Source: JAVBQJ01 sp031549115
GTDB lineage: Bacteria; Verrucomicrobiota; Lentisphaeria; Victivallales; Victivallaceae
NCBI GenBank assembly: GCA_031549115.1
Contig: JAVBQJ010000090.1
Coordinates: forward strand, 1-35,645
Reading direction: 5' to 3'
Length of the DNA stretch: 35,645 nucleotides
A program made the position numbers and the translations under genes. Shown here one piece after another: positions 23,219 through 32,700 of the stretch (the first letter of the stretch is position 1; each line of letters opens with the position of its first letter). Under the pieces are notes generated by a model, which was given only the letters and a program-made list of their open reading frames with translations, was not told the DNA's origin and did not search any database.

Positions 23219-23234
23219 GTTAGTAAATACTAAC
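23219..23234. promoter_or_regulatory. Likely TetR operator
   Basis: GTTAGT-aaat-ACTAAC is a perfect palindrome ending 24 bases before the TetR start codon. Size, symmetry and position fit autorepression. A weak promoter (TTGTAT 23195-23200, TATGTT 23216-23221) would place the -10 box across it. Confidence 0.65.
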
Positions 23235-23258
23235 TAATGCAGGAGTTTTATAGTCGTT

Positions 23259-23885
23259 ATGCAGGAATTAACCAAGCGTCAGCAGGAAATCATCGCGAAA
23301 AGTCTCGGCGTAATCGCCGAGCGCGGCATCCAGAATCTGACGATCAAGAATATCGCCCGGGAAATCGGCGTCACAGAACCGGCGTTGTACCGGCATTTCC
23401 CGAGCAAGTTCGCGTTGCTGGATGCGATGCTGGACGACCTCGAAGAGGACACGGACCGGCTGTTCCGGGAGGTCAAAGCCAACGCCGGCGACGACATCGA
23501 CCACATCCGTGCTTTCCTCTACCACCGCCTTGTCCAGTTCAGCGTCACTCCGGCGCTGGCCAGAGTAATCTTTGCCGAAGAAATCTTTCAGGATGACCCG
23601 CGTCTGGCTGCAAAAATGATCCACCTGCAGCGTAGGCACAGAGCGCAGATTATGGCGATGATCGAAGCCGGCCAGCGTGCCGGAACCATCCGCGCCGATA
23701 TCGAAGCGCAGGAGCTGTTCCTGATCATTTTCGGTCCGATCCGATTGTTGATCAAGCAATGGGCGCATACCGACCGAATTTTCGACCTGCCGGAAAGAGG
23801 CAAACGCCTGCTGGACGCCTTTCATAAATTGTTGAGCACCCGACTGGCTGGCTCTCCGAAAGCCTTTCCGTCACTCACGCAATAA
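23259..23885 (+). CDS. TetR-family transcriptional regulator
   Basis: This 208-residue protein has the TetR helix-turn-helix at the N-terminus (residues 5-50: RQQEIIAKSLGVIAERGIQNLTIKNIAREIGVTEPALYRHFPSKFALL) and an all-helical effector domain after it. An AGGAG lies about 13 bases before the ATG. A perfect palindrome upstream suggests autorepression. It follows the ABC operon with an 81-base gap containing operator-like repeats, so it is probably a separate unit that may also sense the ABC substrate. Its stop is only 9 bases from the stop of the convergent GH78 gene. Confidence 0.9.
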   Translation: MQELTKRQQEIIAKSLGVIAERGIQNLTIKNIAREIGVTEPALYRHFPSKFALLDAMLDDLEEDTDRLFREVKANAGDDIDHIRAFLYHRLVQFSVTPALARVIFAEEIFQDDPRLAAKMIHLQRRHRAQIMAMIEAGQRAGTIRADIEAQELFLIIFGPIRLLIKQWAHTDRIFDLPERGKRLLDAFHKLLSTRLAGSPKAFPSLTQ

Positions 23886-23894
23886 TTTTTTCGA

Positions 23895-26087
23895 TCACAA
23901 GAGCTTGATTCCGGCGTCGGCTTTCACGGTCACTTCGGGCTTTCCATGCTCGCGGCGCCACGCCACCGCCACTTGGCCATACGGCGTTTGCAATGATACC
24001 GCGAACTCCTGCAGTTCCGCCGGAAACACCGGCCGGATCTGCAACGCCCCGGTCGCCGCGAAACGTTCATCGAGCCGGATTCCGCCCAGGTATTCAAACG
24101 CGAATGCCGCGAAATCGCCGAACATGATGTGATTCTGCGACGATGTTCCCGTCCAGGTTTCCCACAGCGTCGTCGCCCCCTGACGCAGCCAGTGCACCCA
24201 CCCCGGATACTCCGGCTGCGTGAACAGCTTCCACGCGTGATCGATATAGCCGTTGGCCGCCAGCGCCCGCGGCACGTATTTGGCGCCGACGATGCCGAAT
24301 TGCGCGGTAAAGCGCCCCTCCTCCACCCGCCGCGCCAACGCCGCCGCCGTCTGCGCATGTTCCTCGTCGTCCGTCGTCATCTCCAATTCGAGCGCCAACG
24401 CCAACTCCGTCGGCGTATTGGTGCCCCAGACGCCGGGGGCGGGGTGAAATGCGCGGCGAAATACGTTTTTCACCTCCGCCGACCGCGCCGCCAGCCGCGC
24501 CGCGTCCTCCGGCAGCCCCAGAATCGCAGCGATCCGCCCGCCAAGCGCGAGTATATGCGCGTAATACAGCGTGGAGGAGAAACGGCAATCGACATGGCCG
24601 CCCACCGTTCCCGGCGCGCACCAGTCCGCCAGGCCGAAGTTAACGAGGCCGTCGCGCTGGGTCCGGCTCGGCAGGTATTCGAAGTAGCGCAGCATATTCG
24701 GGTAATAGCGCCGCAGCACCGTTTTGTCACCGGTATGCAGGTAGATTTCATACGGAATACGCACCACCACACAATCCCACACGGGGCCACTGGCGCAATT
24801 GAAGCCCCAGCCCCCGCCGTTCGGCGCGATCGACGCCAATTGCCCGTTCGGCCGCTGGTTGTCGCAGATCATATCCAGCCAGTGACAATAGTTGGCCGCG
24901 GCATCGAAAAAATACAAACCGGTCGCCGCCGCCAGCTGGGCATCGCCGGTCCAGCCGTTCTTTTCCCGCTGCGGGCAATCGGTCGGTATGCCGGTGAAGT
25001 TCCCCTGATACGAATGCAGCGCACACTTCGCCAGACGCGTGAAATCGGCGTCGGAGCAGCTGTATTCGCCGATCCGGCGCATATCCGTGGCGACAAATTC
25101 CGCTTGTATGCCCAGCAGCGCCCCCTCCCCTTTCCGGGTGATCAGCGCATAGCGGAAGCCGTGGTAAGTGAAGCGCGGATGCCAGACTTCGAGCCCCGAT
25201 CCGGACGCGATATAACGGTCGGTCTGAAACTCGCCGGACAACACAAACTCCGTCAGCCGGTTGACGGCCGGATCCAACGGCTTGCCGTCGGCACCGGTGG
25301 CTTCCCAGTAGCGGATGGTGAATTCCGTCCCGGTCTCGGCTTCCACCGCGATTTCGCACCAGCCGGTCAGGACCTCGCCGAAATCCGCGATGGTGACGCC
25401 ATCGTGTTCCGTCACCGTCACCGCGTCGATGCGCCGGATCACCCGGCACGGCGGCGCGGTTTCCTCCTCCAGCGCGCCTCCCGGCGGCGCCACCAGATAG
25501 GCGGCTTCCCACCCGGAATCGTCGAAGCCGTTACACATCCACCCGGCCGGTTCGAGATTGGCGTCGAAGCATTCGCCGTTGCGCAGGCCGTCGAAGCGGA
25601 TGCCGCCGGTGGCGACCTTCCAGCTTTCATCCGAGCTCAGCACCACTTGTCCATCGATCTCCAGCTCCAGCCACAGCTTCGGGGCATCGCGCCACGCGGC
25701 CTTGTCGAAGTGCCAGACTTCGGCGGTATGCATATTGTACCAGCCGTTGCCGAGGCGTGCCGCCAGCGTATGCCGTCCCGGCGTCAGCTTCCCGACCAGA
25801 TCGAATACCTGAAAACCGGTCCTCCGGTCGTAAACGCTCACCGTCGGCGCCAGCACCGCGTCGCCGAGCTTCTCTGCGTCGAGATACAGCTCGCCGTAGC
25901 CGAGTCCGCAAAAACGGATCTGCGCCAGCGCGGGAACCGCGGAGATTTCAAATTCGCGGCGAAAACAGGGCGCCGGCAGCACCGGACTGCGCGAGGTGAT
26001 GCCGGTGGCGCATTCGCGCCCGATGAAACGGGCATGCCGGAAGCGCTCCGCCATTTCACGGCCAATGGAGTCATAGAGAGTGTGCAT
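23895..26087 (-). CDS. GH78-family alpha-L-rhamnosidase (second)
   Basis: The start at 26087 (730 residues, MHTLYDSIGREMAERFRHARF) has GAGGAGAA 7 bases upstream. The N-terminal domains include FCGLGYGELYLDAEKLGD, the typical GH78 sandwich, then WHPRFTYHGFRYALI and the barrel motif DCPQREKNGWTGDAQL, which holds conserved acidic residues of the family. A C-terminal beta domain follows (RPVFPAELQEFAVSLQTPYGQVAVAW). No signal peptide is seen. It lies 32 bases after a LacI gene on the same strand and is probably its regulated partner. It is only distantly similar to the first GH78-like gene, whose corresponding motif is DCPWREQGLYAYDTR. Confidence 0.9.
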   Translation of the reverse strand: MHTLYDSIGREMAERFRHARFIGRECATGITSRSPVLPAPCFRREFEISAVPALAQIRFCGLGYGELYLDAEKLGDAVLAPTVSVYDRRTGFQVFDLVGKLTPGRHTLAARLGNGWYNMHTAEVWHFDKAAWRDAPKLWLELEIDGQVVLSSDESWKVATGGIRFDGLRNGECFDANLEPAGWMCNGFDDSGWEAAYLVAPPGGALEEETAPPCRVIRRIDAVTVTEHDGVTIADFGEVLTGWCEIAVEAETGTEFTIRYWEATGADGKPLDPAVNRLTEFVLSGEFQTDRYIASGSGLEVWHPRFTYHGFRYALITRKGEGALLGIQAEFVATDMRRIGEYSCSDADFTRLAKCALHSYQGNFTGIPTDCPQREKNGWTGDAQLAAATGLYFFDAAANYCHWLDMICDNQRPNGQLASIAPNGGGWGFNCASGPVWDCVVVRIPYEIYLHTGDKTVLRRYYPNMLRYFEYLPSRTQRDGLVNFGLADWCAPGTVGGHVDCRFSSTLYYAHILALGGRIAAILGLPEDAARLAARSAEVKNVFRRAFHPAPGVWGTNTPTELALALELEMTTDDEEHAQTAAALARRVEEGRFTAQFGIVGAKYVPRALAANGYIDHAWKLFTQPEYPGWVHWLRQGATTLWETWTGTSSQNHIMFGDFAAFAFEYLGGIRLDERFAATGALQIRPVFPAELQEFAVSLQTPYGQVAVAWRREHGKPEVTVKADAGIKLL

Positions 26088-26119
26088 AAAAAAATTCTCC
26101 TCTGGTACCCGTCGCGCCG

Positions 26120-27142
26120 TCACCGGCAACTGTCACCGGAGACGATCTGCGCGGGCACCAATGTTTCAGTTGCATCCGTCTGTTGTTGAAAAATGTCCAG
26201 CGCCAGGCGGCTGATTCTGCCCGGATTGAAGCTGATTCCCGCCAGCCCCGGCGTGCCGCAATGGGCGAAACGCCACAGATTACCGCTGAACAGCGCCACA
26301 TCCTCCGGCACCCGGAGTCCGTGATTGTGCAGCACCCGCATCGCCCAGAACGCCGATTCGTCGTCGTGCAGCATCAACGCGTCGGGGCGCTTCGCCAGCA
26401 CCGGCGCCACCGCCTGCTCCGCCTCGGCTTCCGAGGTGAAAAAATCCGGGTCGCAGTGAAAAAACGCCTCCTCCGGCAGCTCCAAACCCGCCTCGGCGTA
26501 GGCAGCCCGGAAGCCGTCCAGCGCCGGTTGAAAGCTGGAATCCAGCCGGTGGCAGCGCAAGTGATAGATCCGCCGCCGCCCCGTCCCGAGCAAATACGCC
26601 ACCGCCTGCTTGTAATTGCCGAAGTCATCCGACGCGATATACGGGAATCGGGTCGGCGCCAGCGGCTTGCCGAAAAACACCACCTGGTCGAAGCCTTCGA
26701 ACAGCGCCGGCACCGCCTGCCCGAACTCCGGGTAGGTGTGCGTCAGACAGAACACCCGCCGTATGCCGCTGCCGAGAAAGACGTTGACGTATTTTCGGAT
26801 CCGTTCCAAATCGTTGTGCAGCATCCCGATCATCACGCACATGCCGTGCATCGATACCAGTTTTTCGAATTCGGAGACGATGTCGCGATTCAGGAACGGC
26901 GCCTGGCTGTCCAGCGTCACTCCGATGATGTCGTCATAACGCTGCGAGGCCAGCCGCCGGGCGTTCAAGTTCGGCTGGTAATGCAATTGCCGCGCCGCCG
27001 CCATGATCCGTTGCCGGGTCGCGTCCGAAACCTGCGAATTGCCCTTGCTCTGGTTCAGAATCGTCGAAGCCGTGGACAACGAACATCCCGCGGCATTGGC
27101 CACATCCTGCAATGTCGCACGTTTCGACGCACTTTGACTCAT
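26120..27142 (-). CDS. LacI-family transcriptional regulator (second)
   Basis: This 340-residue regulator has an N-terminal LacI helix-turn-helix (ATLQDVANAAGCSLSTASTILNQ), hinge NARRLASQR and a sugar-binding domain (IIGVTLDSQAPFLNRDIVSEFEKLV, DALMLHDDESAFWAMRVL, DVALFSGNLWRFAHCGTPGLAGISFNPGRISRLAL). The ribosome binding site is CCGGAG. A promoter with an adjacent inverted repeat lies directly upstream, consistent with autorepression and control of the GH78 gene behind it. The foldback element at 27211 ends 5 bases from its -35 box. Confidence 0.9.
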   Translation of the reverse strand: MSQSASKRATLQDVANAAGCSLSTASTILNQSKGNSQVSDATRQRIMAAARQLHYQPNLNARRLASQRYDDIIGVTLDSQAPFLNRDIVSEFEKLVSMHGMCVMIGMLHNDLERIRKYVNVFLGSGIRRVFCLTHTYPEFGQAVPALFEGFDQVVFFGKPLAPTRFPYIASDDFGNYKQAVAYLLGTGRRRIYHLRCHRLDSSFQPALDGFRAAYAEAGLELPEEAFFHCDPDFFTSEAEAEQAVAPVLAKRPDALMLHDDESAFWAMRVLHNHGLRVPEDVALFSGNLWRFAHCGTPGLAGISFNPGRISRLALDIFQQQTDATETLVPAQIVSGDSCR

Positions 27143-27157
27143 AATTGTAAAAACTCC

Positions 27158-27177
27158 GGCTATGGATTATAGCCATA
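27158..27177. promoter_or_regulatory. Operator-like inverted repeats of the second LacI gene
   Basis: Two overlapping inverted repeats are seen: GGCTAT-ggatt-ATAGCC (27158-27174) and TATGG-n7-CCATA (27161-27177). They sit just downstream of the -10 box on the minus strand, the usual place for a repressor to block transcription. Confidence 0.6.
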
Positions 27178-27205
27178 ATATAGACACTCCCATCGAATAT
27201 TTCAA
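27177..27205 (-). promoter_or_regulatory. Promoter of the second LacI gene
   Basis: On the minus strand, TTGAAA (27205-27200) and TATATT (27182-27177) are 17 bases apart, pointing at the LacI start at 27142. Confidence 0.7.
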
Positions 27206-27210
27206 TCTTC

Positions 27211-27376
27211 AGAGGTAATTTCAGAAGTATATTTATGTCAGGTCGGAATGGATTGCGAGTGACTGGAATCGGGTAGATTTGCCCGGCTACCCATAGGTAA
27301 CCGGGCACAATCGCTCCCGGTTCCAGACGCCGCAAGACGTCCGAGATGGCATGAAGAGATTTTTGAAATTACCTCT
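27211..27376. mobile_element. MITE-like foldback element with 13-bp terminal inverted repeats
   Basis: AGAGGTAATTTCA at 27211-27223 is matched exactly in reverse complement by TGAAATTACCTCT at 27364-27376. Inside, further segments pair across the centre: GGAATCGGG with CCCGGTTCC (one G-U-type change), and TTGCCCGGCTACC with GGTAACCGGGCA around a tiny loop near 27294. The whole 166 bases can fold as one long imperfect hairpin. There is no room for a transposase, so it would be non-autonomous. I see no clear target duplication. It covers the 3' end of the DUF5054 gene. Confidence 0.6.
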
Positions 27377-29388
27377 TTATCCCAGGAAAAGCGGAAGCGG
27401 CAACGAAAATCGTCGCCGCACCATTGCGGAAAATTCGTCCCCCATTGGTTATTCGCGAGGCAGAAGCCGATCTTTCCGGACGGCTGCGCCGGCTGCGGCG
27501 CGTAATGCCACAACTCCCGATCGTCCGGCAACAGCAGCGGCACATCGGGCGAATCCACCGTCAGCACGACGCCGCGTTCCCGGATCCGCAACGACTGTTC
27601 GCCGTCGACGGCGTGCATCCCGGTGCCGCCGCCCGGTACCGCCCGCGCCGGATCGACCGCCAACCCGAGTTTGCGCATGTGCCATTCGGCGGCGGCAGTG
27701 AAACCGGTATGGAAGTGGGCGACGATCGCCTCCGGCAGCCGGTTGGCGCTTTTGTCGAACCATTGCACGGTGATTTCGAGCCGTGGTTCATGGCGATGAA
27801 AGGCGTATTCGATTTCCAGCCGGGCGGGTGCCCCGGCTTCGGCGACCAGCGCCTCCGGCCACTCCAGCCGCACCCGGACGATGTATCGCTCCGGATCTGA
27901 ATCATCGGCGTTGAAACGTGCGTTTTCCGCGGCAAACGCGCCGGACGGCATCCCCTCCGGCAAGCCGATTTTCCCCATATCCCAGGCCGCCCACGCGACC
28001 TGTTCGACCGTGCCGTCCCACGGACAATATTCCCTCAGATAGCGCATCATCTCGGTACGATCATAGCAGTGGTAACAGACCCGCAACAATGCTTCTCCGG
28101 CAATCCCGTAATCGAGGATTCCGGCCGGATCGGAAAGGTGCGTCAGATTTCCCGATGCATCGAATACCGCGCGAAAGCGCGCGGTTTCGATCGTCGGCGC
28201 CACTTCGTCATGCCGGGAAAAATCCCCCGGTACCGGCGTCAACGCCGCCAGCCGCGCCTGCGCCTCGCGCCGGCGGGCTTCCGGCAGCGCCGCCACGGCG
28301 GCATCGAGATAAACGCGCTGCTCCTCCCACGACGCTTCCACCTGTGCGAAATTCGGCAGCCGTTTCCGCGCCGCGTCGAATTCCGGCCGGGTCCAATGAG
28401 TGTCGTCGGCGAGATGGGTTTTGATATCCATCCCCCAGGTGTGTTCGCCCGCCAGCGCCAGATTCCGGTCGAATTCCCGGGGAATCTCACCTGACGGTAA
28501 AGCGCGCCGGAAGCGCAGCAGTTCGCGGAAGCGGGCGCTCTTGACGCAGTCGGTGGCAATACCGTGAATCCAGCTGTCGCCGATTTCGGCATCGACCACC
28601 GGCAGCGACGCCCGGAACGGCAGCACCGCGTCGGCAAGATCGTCCAATGACCCCATCGCCACCGCGGCATTCGGGTATTGCAGCCGCAATTCCCGGAACG
28701 CCTGCCGGACCGCGCCGATCCCCGGCGGCGACGCATTGTCGCCGCCATGCAGAAACACCACCCGGGTTTTCCGGTCCGGCAGCGTGGTATCGGCGCTGTA
28801 CCCGTTACCGGCGTACATCGCCACGATTTCGGCGCCACCGGCGCGCCAGCGGAACAATTGCGGCAACTCCGGCGCATACGAAGCCGGATTGATCCCCCAA
28901 TGCAGAAACTCGACGCCTCCGGCCGCCAACAACGGCACGATGCCGCAGCTGTGCCCCGGCACATCGGTCATTTTCGCCGCCCGAGTCCGACGGCCGCACA
29001 CCGTATCCAGTTCCCGGCTGTCCCGCAGCAACGTCGCAAACAACGGCGCGTCGAAAAATTCGCTGTGCACCGTGAACGGCAGCGCATGATACGCCAATAT
29101 CCCGTCGGCCAGCGCCGCCTCGCATTCGCGCAACGCCTCGCCCCGCGCCTGCCGCCAATATTCATGTACGATATAGCTTCCGGCGCACCAGACCAGATTT
29201 TCACCGGTATTTTCCCGCTGCAACTGCCGCGCCGTCCGAATCACCCGGGGCATGTACTGCGTCAGGTATTGCGCGCGCACCTCCCCGGCGAAATCGGTGA
29301 AGCCGATATCCAGATGACTTTTGCACAACACCAGCACCCGGGTGATCCCGGCGTCGGCGATGCAATTGTCCCAAAATGCTTCTCTCAT
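27238..29388 (-). CDS. DUF5054 protein, GH38-like glycosidase, with element-derived C-terminus
   Basis: This 716-residue protein begins MREAFWDNCIADAGITRVLVLCKSHLDIGFTDFAG; the HLDIGFTD segment near the N-terminus resembles the metal-site HxD region of GH38 alpha-mannosidases and is characteristic of DUF5054. Other conserved stretches are MTDVPGHSCGIVPLLAAGG and WGINPASYAPELP. A C-terminal beta-rich domain runs to about FRCRFRFSWDK. The last 45 residues, from EVISKIS to the stop, are encoded inside the 166-bp foldback element and look unlike the rest (Ser-rich, no hydrophobic pattern). The native C-terminus was therefore probably replaced or extended by the insertion. No signal peptide is seen. 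A weak AGAAG precedes the ATG. Activity on mannosides or related sugars is only inferred. Confidence 0.75.
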   Translation of the reverse strand: MREAFWDNCIADAGITRVLVLCKSHLDIGFTDFAGEVRAQYLTQYMPRVIRTARQLQRENTGENLVWCAGSYIVHEYWRQARGEALRECEAALADGILAYHALPFTVHSEFFDAPLFATLLRDSRELDTVCGRRTRAAKMTDVPGHSCGIVPLLAAGGVEFLHWGINPASYAPELPQLFRWRAGGAEIVAMYAGNGYSADTTLPDRKTRVVFLHGGDNASPPGIGAVRQAFRELRLQYPNAAVAMGSLDDLADAVLPFRASLPVVDAEIGDSWIHGIATDCVKSARFRELLRFRRALPSGEIPREFDRNLALAGEHTWGMDIKTHLADDTHWTRPEFDAARKRLPNFAQVEASWEEQRVYLDAAVAALPEARRREAQARLAALTPVPGDFSRHDEVAPTIETARFRAVFDASGNLTHLSDPAGILDYGIAGEALLRVCYHCYDRTEMMRYLREYCPWDGTVEQVAWAAWDMGKIGLPEGMPSGAFAAENARFNADDSDPERYIVRVRLEWPEALVAEAGAPARLEIEYAFHRHEPRLEITVQWFDKSANRLPEAIVAHFHTGFTAAAEWHMRKLGLAVDPARAVPGGGTGMHAVDGEQSLRIRERGVVLTVDSPDVPLLLPDDRELWHYAPQPAQPSGKIGFCLANNQWGTNFPQWCGDDFRCRFRFSWDKEVISKISSCHLGRLAASGTGSDCARLPMGSRANLPDSSHSQSIPT

Positions 29389-29433
29389 TACTTGCTTCTT
29401 TCTTTCGTGTGAAACGGAGCCAAGGTTTATTTT

Positions 29434-29700
29434 GTGCCGCCGGTGCGGCGCCTCGTCCGCTCCATGTGTAGATTAAACCGTTGCTCACGCATCCGGTTTA
29501 ATCTCCACCATCGCTACCTCGGGCGGCTTCCGCTCACCTCCCGGTTCGCTTACTTTACTTTCGCCCCTTTCGGGCGGCTTTGCCGCCTGGGGCGACCAGC
29601 AGAATCCGCCTGCTGGACCGGCGTCTCCGTATGACGGAGGGCAGACCGCCGCTTCGCGGCTCTATTTGATTTTTTTTATTTTTTAAGAATTTTTTCTTTT
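29434..29700 (+). repeat. Structured intergenic repeat, copy C
   Basis: This fills most of the ~313-base gap between the DUF5054 start and the stop of the CBM9 gene. Hairpins: GCCGC/GCGGC (29434-29447); 15-bp stem 29466-29480 with 29494-29508, one mismatch; outer CGCCCC/GGGGCG (29562-29594) with inner GGCGGC/GCCGCC; CCAGCAG/CTGCTGG (29596-29616); CTCCG/CGGAG (29625-29639); GCCGC-ttc-GCGGC (29648-29660) and then a long T-rich run. The hairpin corresponding to GGATCGCC/GGCGATCC is degenerate here. In the CCAGC stem the sixth pair is A-T instead of the G-C of copies A and B, and the inner stem differs in sequence but still pairs. Confidence 0.85.
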
Positions 29701-29701
29701 T

Positions 29702-32700
29702 TTATTCTTGCCAGTCCAGGGAGCCGAAGGCGGCGCTGTTGTTGAAGTTGCCGTTGACCACCAGCGGCCAGCACGAATCCTCCGGCAACGTTTTGGCGCT
29801 GCGTCCCAGCAGGATGCGCACCCGCTCTCCCGGCTTCAAGCCGACACTCGCAAGCGGGATCACCGCCTCCGCAGTCCAGCCGTCCGCCGTTTTTTTCGTC
29901 TTCACCTGCCACGCGCCGTTCCACTCCGCTCCGGTCACCGCGTCCTGCCAGTCGTCCCCCAGCACCCGCTGCGCGTTGCGCGCTTCGACCGTGTGGGCGA
30001 AGTTCAGCATTTCCGCCTGTACCCCCGACGGCGAAACCGCAAACATATAGAATGGATACGGCGCCCTTTCCTCCGCGTCGATCCCCGGCGCCAACCGGAT
30101 TTCGAAGTCATCCCCCTCCCACAACGGACTGTCGTGTTCGGTGAAGTTGTCGGCGATGCGGTCCATCCGCGGTTCGTGGCACTTGATCGCGAAGTAGAGA
30201 TTATCCCGGTCGTACAGCAGCTGCACCCGGTTCTTCAGCTTCGCCGACTCCTGCGAGTTGACGATACGGAAATCCTCGACCACCGCGGCTTTTTCCCACA
30301 CCGCATCGGAGAGATCGCCGTCGATTACGGGCGCCGCCGGCGTCATCGGCACCGTCACCTCGGTGGAGTAGCCAAACGGCACCGTCGCGGTGGTTTCGTC
30401 ATTGCTTTTCAGGAACGTTTTCCAGTCCACGCTTTCGGTGAAGTTCTCGATCGCGAACGGCGTCTGCAACCCGTTTTCCATCCGCGCCCGGAATTCATCG
30501 GACTCCATGACCGGCATCCACGACATATTGACGCCGGGGTAATAACGCTCCATCAGCCGCAGCAAATGCCACGCATTCTGCTGGATCCGAAACGAATCGG
30601 GGCCCGAAACGATCAGATCGCCGTTTTCCAGCCATACGCCGCTTTTGCCCTCGGCCAGCACGATCGCCGGTTGACCCGCCGGTATCGCGGCGACGGTCGC
30701 AACTTCGGCGTGATCGAGGCCGCAGCGCAGGTTGTCTTCGATCATCTGCGCACAACCGCGCAAACGCTCATCGGCACCCTCCGGAATCACCACCGCCGCC
30801 TGCCGGAACGGAAACCGCATCAGCTCCGCCACCGGTTCCCGGAACAACTCCGAACGCAGCACCAGCCGGAAGTGCGCCGGTTCCCCGCCAGTCAATGTCA
30901 CCTTCGCTCCCGGTTCGACCGCCGCGCCGTTCCACTCCGCCCGATAACGTTCGAAGTGCGCGTCCACATTATAGAACAGCTCCGCTTCCGTCGTCCGGTC
31001 GGAGGTGAAAGTGCAATTCAATACCTTTTCATACGGATCGAGCGTCATCGAACTTTCCGCCGTCACCGTCGTCTGCGGCGCCGGCTTCAACGCCACCGGC
31101 GTCGCGATCAGCACATTTTCCCGGATCCCGGCCTCGCAGGTGAAATCGGTTTCCGCACCGCGCAGCCGCGATACCAACGTTTTCCCGCCGCGGTACCAGA
31201 ACGGCACCACCGAAAAATCACCGAAGTAGCCGTTGTCGATGGTCTGCGTGACGGTCACCGGCTTGCGCTCGCGGTTGGTCAACACCAATAAGCCGTTCAA
31301 CCCCTTGCCGTAACGCACCTTGTCCACGATGTCTGCGCCGCGCACCGGACACGGCGGATAGAAGCCGCGCTCCGAAAGTTCGGTCAGAAACGGAATTTCC
31401 GCATAAATATCCCGGTGCGACAGGATCAGCTTCCACACCGGCATCAGATTGCTCTGGTAGAACAGCGCGATTTCATCGCGCACGTAATCCTCCTCCGCCA
31501 GCCGCAGCTGATGCGGCGTCATCTTTTCCCACGCCAGATAACGGCTCAACTGGGTTTCATAGTCGATATTGTGGATGTAGGCCGGACGGTTGCCGCGAAA
31601 ATACAACCCGCGCACAAACATCTCGTACATTTCGCCATACAGCCGGGTCGGATCGAAGTTCTCGTACAAATACGCATCCGGCTTGAACGCGATCAGCGGA
31701 TTGGCGAACCAGACATTGCTCCAGACGCCGAGCGTCCGGTCGCCCTTTTTCAGCGAATGAAAATAATCGCAGTGCTCCTGGATGTAACGGCTGTTGCGGA
31801 TGAAACGTCCCTTGCTGTCGTAGCTCCACCCCGGAAGGAAATAATCCAGCTCGCCCCGGTAGACATCGTTCTGCCCGATCGAAGTCGGACGGTCGATGTC
31901 GATGAAGCCATCGTACGAAATCGCCGACATTTCGTTTTCCGTCAGGAGCGGCGGAATGTCGCGCTTGTAAACCGCTTCCAACGGACTCGCCCACGCGAAC
32001 AAGTGTCCGCTCAGGTCATACCCCAGCGCCCACCCCTGGTAGGCGGATTGCCCTTTCATCAACGGATACACATACTTCTGGAAGCCGTTCTTTTCGATCA
32101 CATCCTTGTCGATGGTGTTGAAAATGTAAATCCCGTTCAGCGTGTTGGCGCGGAAGTCGTTGGCGCGGAAACGGGCGTTGCGGTCGCGGTGCATTTCCTC
32201 CCGGTCGTCGACATTCAGTTCGTTTTCGGTCTTGTATTTGCGCCCCGCCAGCCGCTGCTGCGTCACCGGCGAAAGATCCTCCCAGCACGCCGCGTGACCG
32301 TAAAAATCCCCCTGCTTGCGGTAATAGGTGTACGACCAACTCATCCCGACCCGTCCCTGTCCGCAATACTTGACCTTCATCGGCGAATTGATCGAGCCGG
32401 TCAGGATGCCTTCGTAGTGACTGCTGTTGAATTGCCCGTTGACCAGCCGCTCATCCACCCCCGGCCGGTACGAAAATGCCTCGGGGAACAGCTCCTGGTA
32501 GCGGTTCATCGCGTCGAACTGCCGGTAATTGCCGTGGAACGAAAACACCACGAAGGTGATTTCGCAGCTTTGTTGCGGCGGCAGCGCAATCCGGGTAGCG
32601 TAATAGGCATTCCCTCCGGCGTCGACACCGGACTCCAGATAGGAGGTCGCCGGACTGGGCGCAAGGCCGAAGCCGAGGCCGGCCGAACCGGTCAGAATGC

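Noticed and set aside
24129..26189. 686-aa open frame antisense to the second GH78 gene
   Set aside because: Low-complexity Arg-rich protein with no recognisable domain, while the minus strand has clear GH78 motifs.
14039..29700. CRISPR array or tRNA genes in the intergenic repeats
   Set aside because: Copies are kilobases apart without spacers, and the hairpins do not form a cloverleaf.
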